From NCBI GenBank assembly GCA_900768695.1, contig CAAGDY010000484.1, positions 1 through 5,853 of the forward strand: a stretch of DNA of 5,853 bases, written 5' to 3'. The notes under the pieces were generated by a model. It had not been told where the DNA came from, made no database searches, and worked only from the letters and a program-made list of their open reading frames with translations. Positions 4,871-5,853 of this stretch are shown one piece after another; position 1 is the first letter of the stretch, and every line of letters starts with the position of its first letter. The translations under genes and the position numbers were made by a program. The DNA comes from an uncultured Anaerovibrio sp. (lineage in GTDB: Bacteria > Bacillota > Negativicutes > Selenomonadales > Selenomonadaceae).

Positions 4871-5853
4871 ATGTTTATAAAAAAAATAAAAGCTTTCATT
4901 AAATGGACATTCCTGCTGGCAGTGGTATTCTGCCTTTCCTTCATGATAGCAGGAGGCGCAAATTTTTACCTGTCTGACAACGAAATGTTTGTCAAGGTAC
5001 AGAACACCACCAGAACGCTCAGCACCAAAATCGGCAACGGCATCGACACTATCGATATGGAAACTATCGACACCGAAAGCATCAAATCCCAGCTGGACAG
5101 GCTCAGCTCCAAGGAAAATGACGCCGACAGCAGTATTGAGGAGGTAGAAGCACTGATGGAGGACGAGGAGGATGACGGCAGCCAGGCTGCTGCAGGACAG
5201 TCCGACAAAAAACAGGCTGAAAAAGCGGACAATATCACAGCTTCTGATGGTCAGCCCTCCGGCCTGGACAGGATAAGCCGCGTCATCTTCCTCAAAAAAG
5301 CCGTTCAGGCTCGTACCAGTCAGGCAGATTATGTCAGGCTGCAGGACATACCTGAATCCCTGCAGCAGGCAGTCATAGCCGTAGAGGACAGGAAGTTTTA
5401 CAATCACTGGGGCTTTGACATGGAAGGCATTTTCCGCGCCTCCCTTGTGAACCTGCAATATGGCGAGGTCAAGGAAGGTGCCAGCACCATTACCCAGCAG
5501 CTGGTAAAGAATCTGTTTCTCAGCCAGGAGCAGACCATGGGCAGAAAAGCCGAGGAATTTGTGCTGGCCATGGATATGGAGCTGAACTACTCAAAAGCAG
5601 AAATCCTTGAGCTGTATCTGAACTCCATCTATTTCGGCTCCGGCTACTACGGCATCGGACAGGCGGCAGAAGGATACTTCGGCAAAGAGCCTGCCATGCT
5701 GGCACTGCCGGAGGCAGCCATGCTGGCAGGCATCCCCAACGCCCCTTCCCTCTACTCTCCCTACGTTGACTTCATGCTGGCCAAAAAACGCCAATTCGTG
5801 GTCCTGGATGCCATGGTAGCCGCCGGCTTTCTCCGGGAAAACGTAGCCGAGGA
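4871..5853 (+). CDS. Peptidoglycan glycosyltransferase (GT51; class A PBP or monofunctional), C-terminus beyond window
   Basis: The open frame runs to the window edge (327 codons, no stop). The product is a membrane-anchored enzyme that polymerises lipid II into glycan strands outside the membrane. Residues 1-12 are Lys-rich and 13-33 form one membrane segment (N-in, C-out). Residues 34-159 are a long linker, strongly acidic at about 88-102. The GT51 domain then shows its ordered motifs: EDRKFYNHWGFD (172-183, catalytic Glu172), GASTITQQLVKNLFL (203-217), RKAEE (225-229, second conserved Glu, probably 229), ELYLNSIYFG (247-256), GIGQAAEGYFGK (261-272) and LPEAAMLAGIPNAPSLYSP (279-297). The ATG has an AAAGGA site (4858-4863) at 7 nt. 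A penicillin-binding transpeptidase domain may follow downstream but is not seen. The linker is much longer than usual and lacks a clear I-Y-D-x-x-G strand. The gene is divergent from argC and shares its control region; its job is otherwise unrelated to arginine synthesis. Confidence 0.9.
   Translation, partial: MFIKKIKAFIKWTFLLAVVFCLSFMIAGGANFYLSDNEMFVKVQNTTRTLSTKIGNGIDTIDMETIDTESIKSQLDRLSSKENDADSSIEEVEALMEDEEDDGSQAAAGQSDKKQAEKADNITASDGQPSGLDRISRVIFLKKAVQARTSQADYVRLQDIPESLQQAVIAVEDRKFYNHWGFDMEGIFRASLVNLQYGEVKEGASTITQQLVKNLFLSQEQTMGRKAEEFVLAMDMELNYSKAEILELYLNSIYFGSGYYGIGQAAEGYFGKEPAMLALPEAAMLAGIPNAPSLYSPYVDFMLAKKRQFVVLDAMVAAGFLRENVAE
5038..5082 (+). repeat. Three five-residue repeats within the glycosyltransferase linker
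   Basis: Residues 57-71 read as three pentads, GIDTI, DMETI and DTESI. ACTATCGA occurs at 5048-5055 and 5063-5070, a 15-bp period that matches five codons. It is short and diverged, and lies in the non-catalytic linker after the membrane segment. Confidence 0.5.

Noticed and set aside
4829..5458. A 209-codon minus-strand open frame opposite the glycosyltransferase gene.
   Set aside because: The plus strand encodes the membrane anchor and ordered GT51 motifs through the same DNA. The antisense frame shows no recognised domain and is Leu/Val/Phe/Ser-rich, as expected for a shadow.

Overview
The window carries most of an arginine-biosynthesis operon on the minus strand. Across a short, AT-rich divergent promoter region lies the first 327 codons of a peptidoglycan glycosyltransferase (class A penicillin-binding-protein type) on the plus strand. 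Strong Shine-Dalgarno sites before every gene, protein-coding DNA of middling GC with AT-rich gaps, and the gene order argC-argJ-argB-argD-argF point to a Firmicutes-type bacterium. I suspect a Negativicutes/Selenomonadales-like lineage, but that is an inference from gene order and sequence style, not a demonstrated match.

Layout, left to right: 1-47 is the N-terminus of argF (minus, cut by the window edge). 48-195 is an AT-rich spacer with a possible argF promoter and a possible ArgR-type palindrome. 196-1395 is argD, 1415-2311 argB, 2380-3591 argJ and 3658-4695 argC, all on the minus strand. 4696-4870 is the divergent control region. 4871 to the right edge is the glycosyltransferase gene (plus). 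No gene-free stretch exceeds 300 bases.

The arg genes are transcribed in the order argC, argJ, argB, argD, argF with gaps of 66, 68, 19 and 148 nt. Together they cover N-acetylglutamate to citrulline: ArgB phosphorylates N-acetylglutamate, ArgC reduces the acyl phosphate to the semialdehyde, ArgD transaminates it to N-acetylornithine, ArgJ moves the acetyl group back onto glutamate and releases ornithine, and ArgF carbamoylates ornithine. ArgJ makes this the acetyl-recycling version of the pathway. ArgB has the N-terminal extension seen in arginine-inhibited kinases, so feedback probably acts at that step.

The part most worth a second look is the 175-bp divergent region. Three copies of TATGCAAC sit 22 and 43 bp apart. 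One lies over the -35 position of the argC promoter and one just after the -10 of the glycosyltransferase promoter, as expected for an array of arginine-repressor (ArgR/AhrC) boxes that may touch both promoters. A near-copy of the core palindrome recurs between argD and argF. The glycosyltransferase also has an unusually long acidic linker between its membrane anchor and catalytic domain. I see no mobile element, CRISPR array, RNA gene or evident new multi-gene system.
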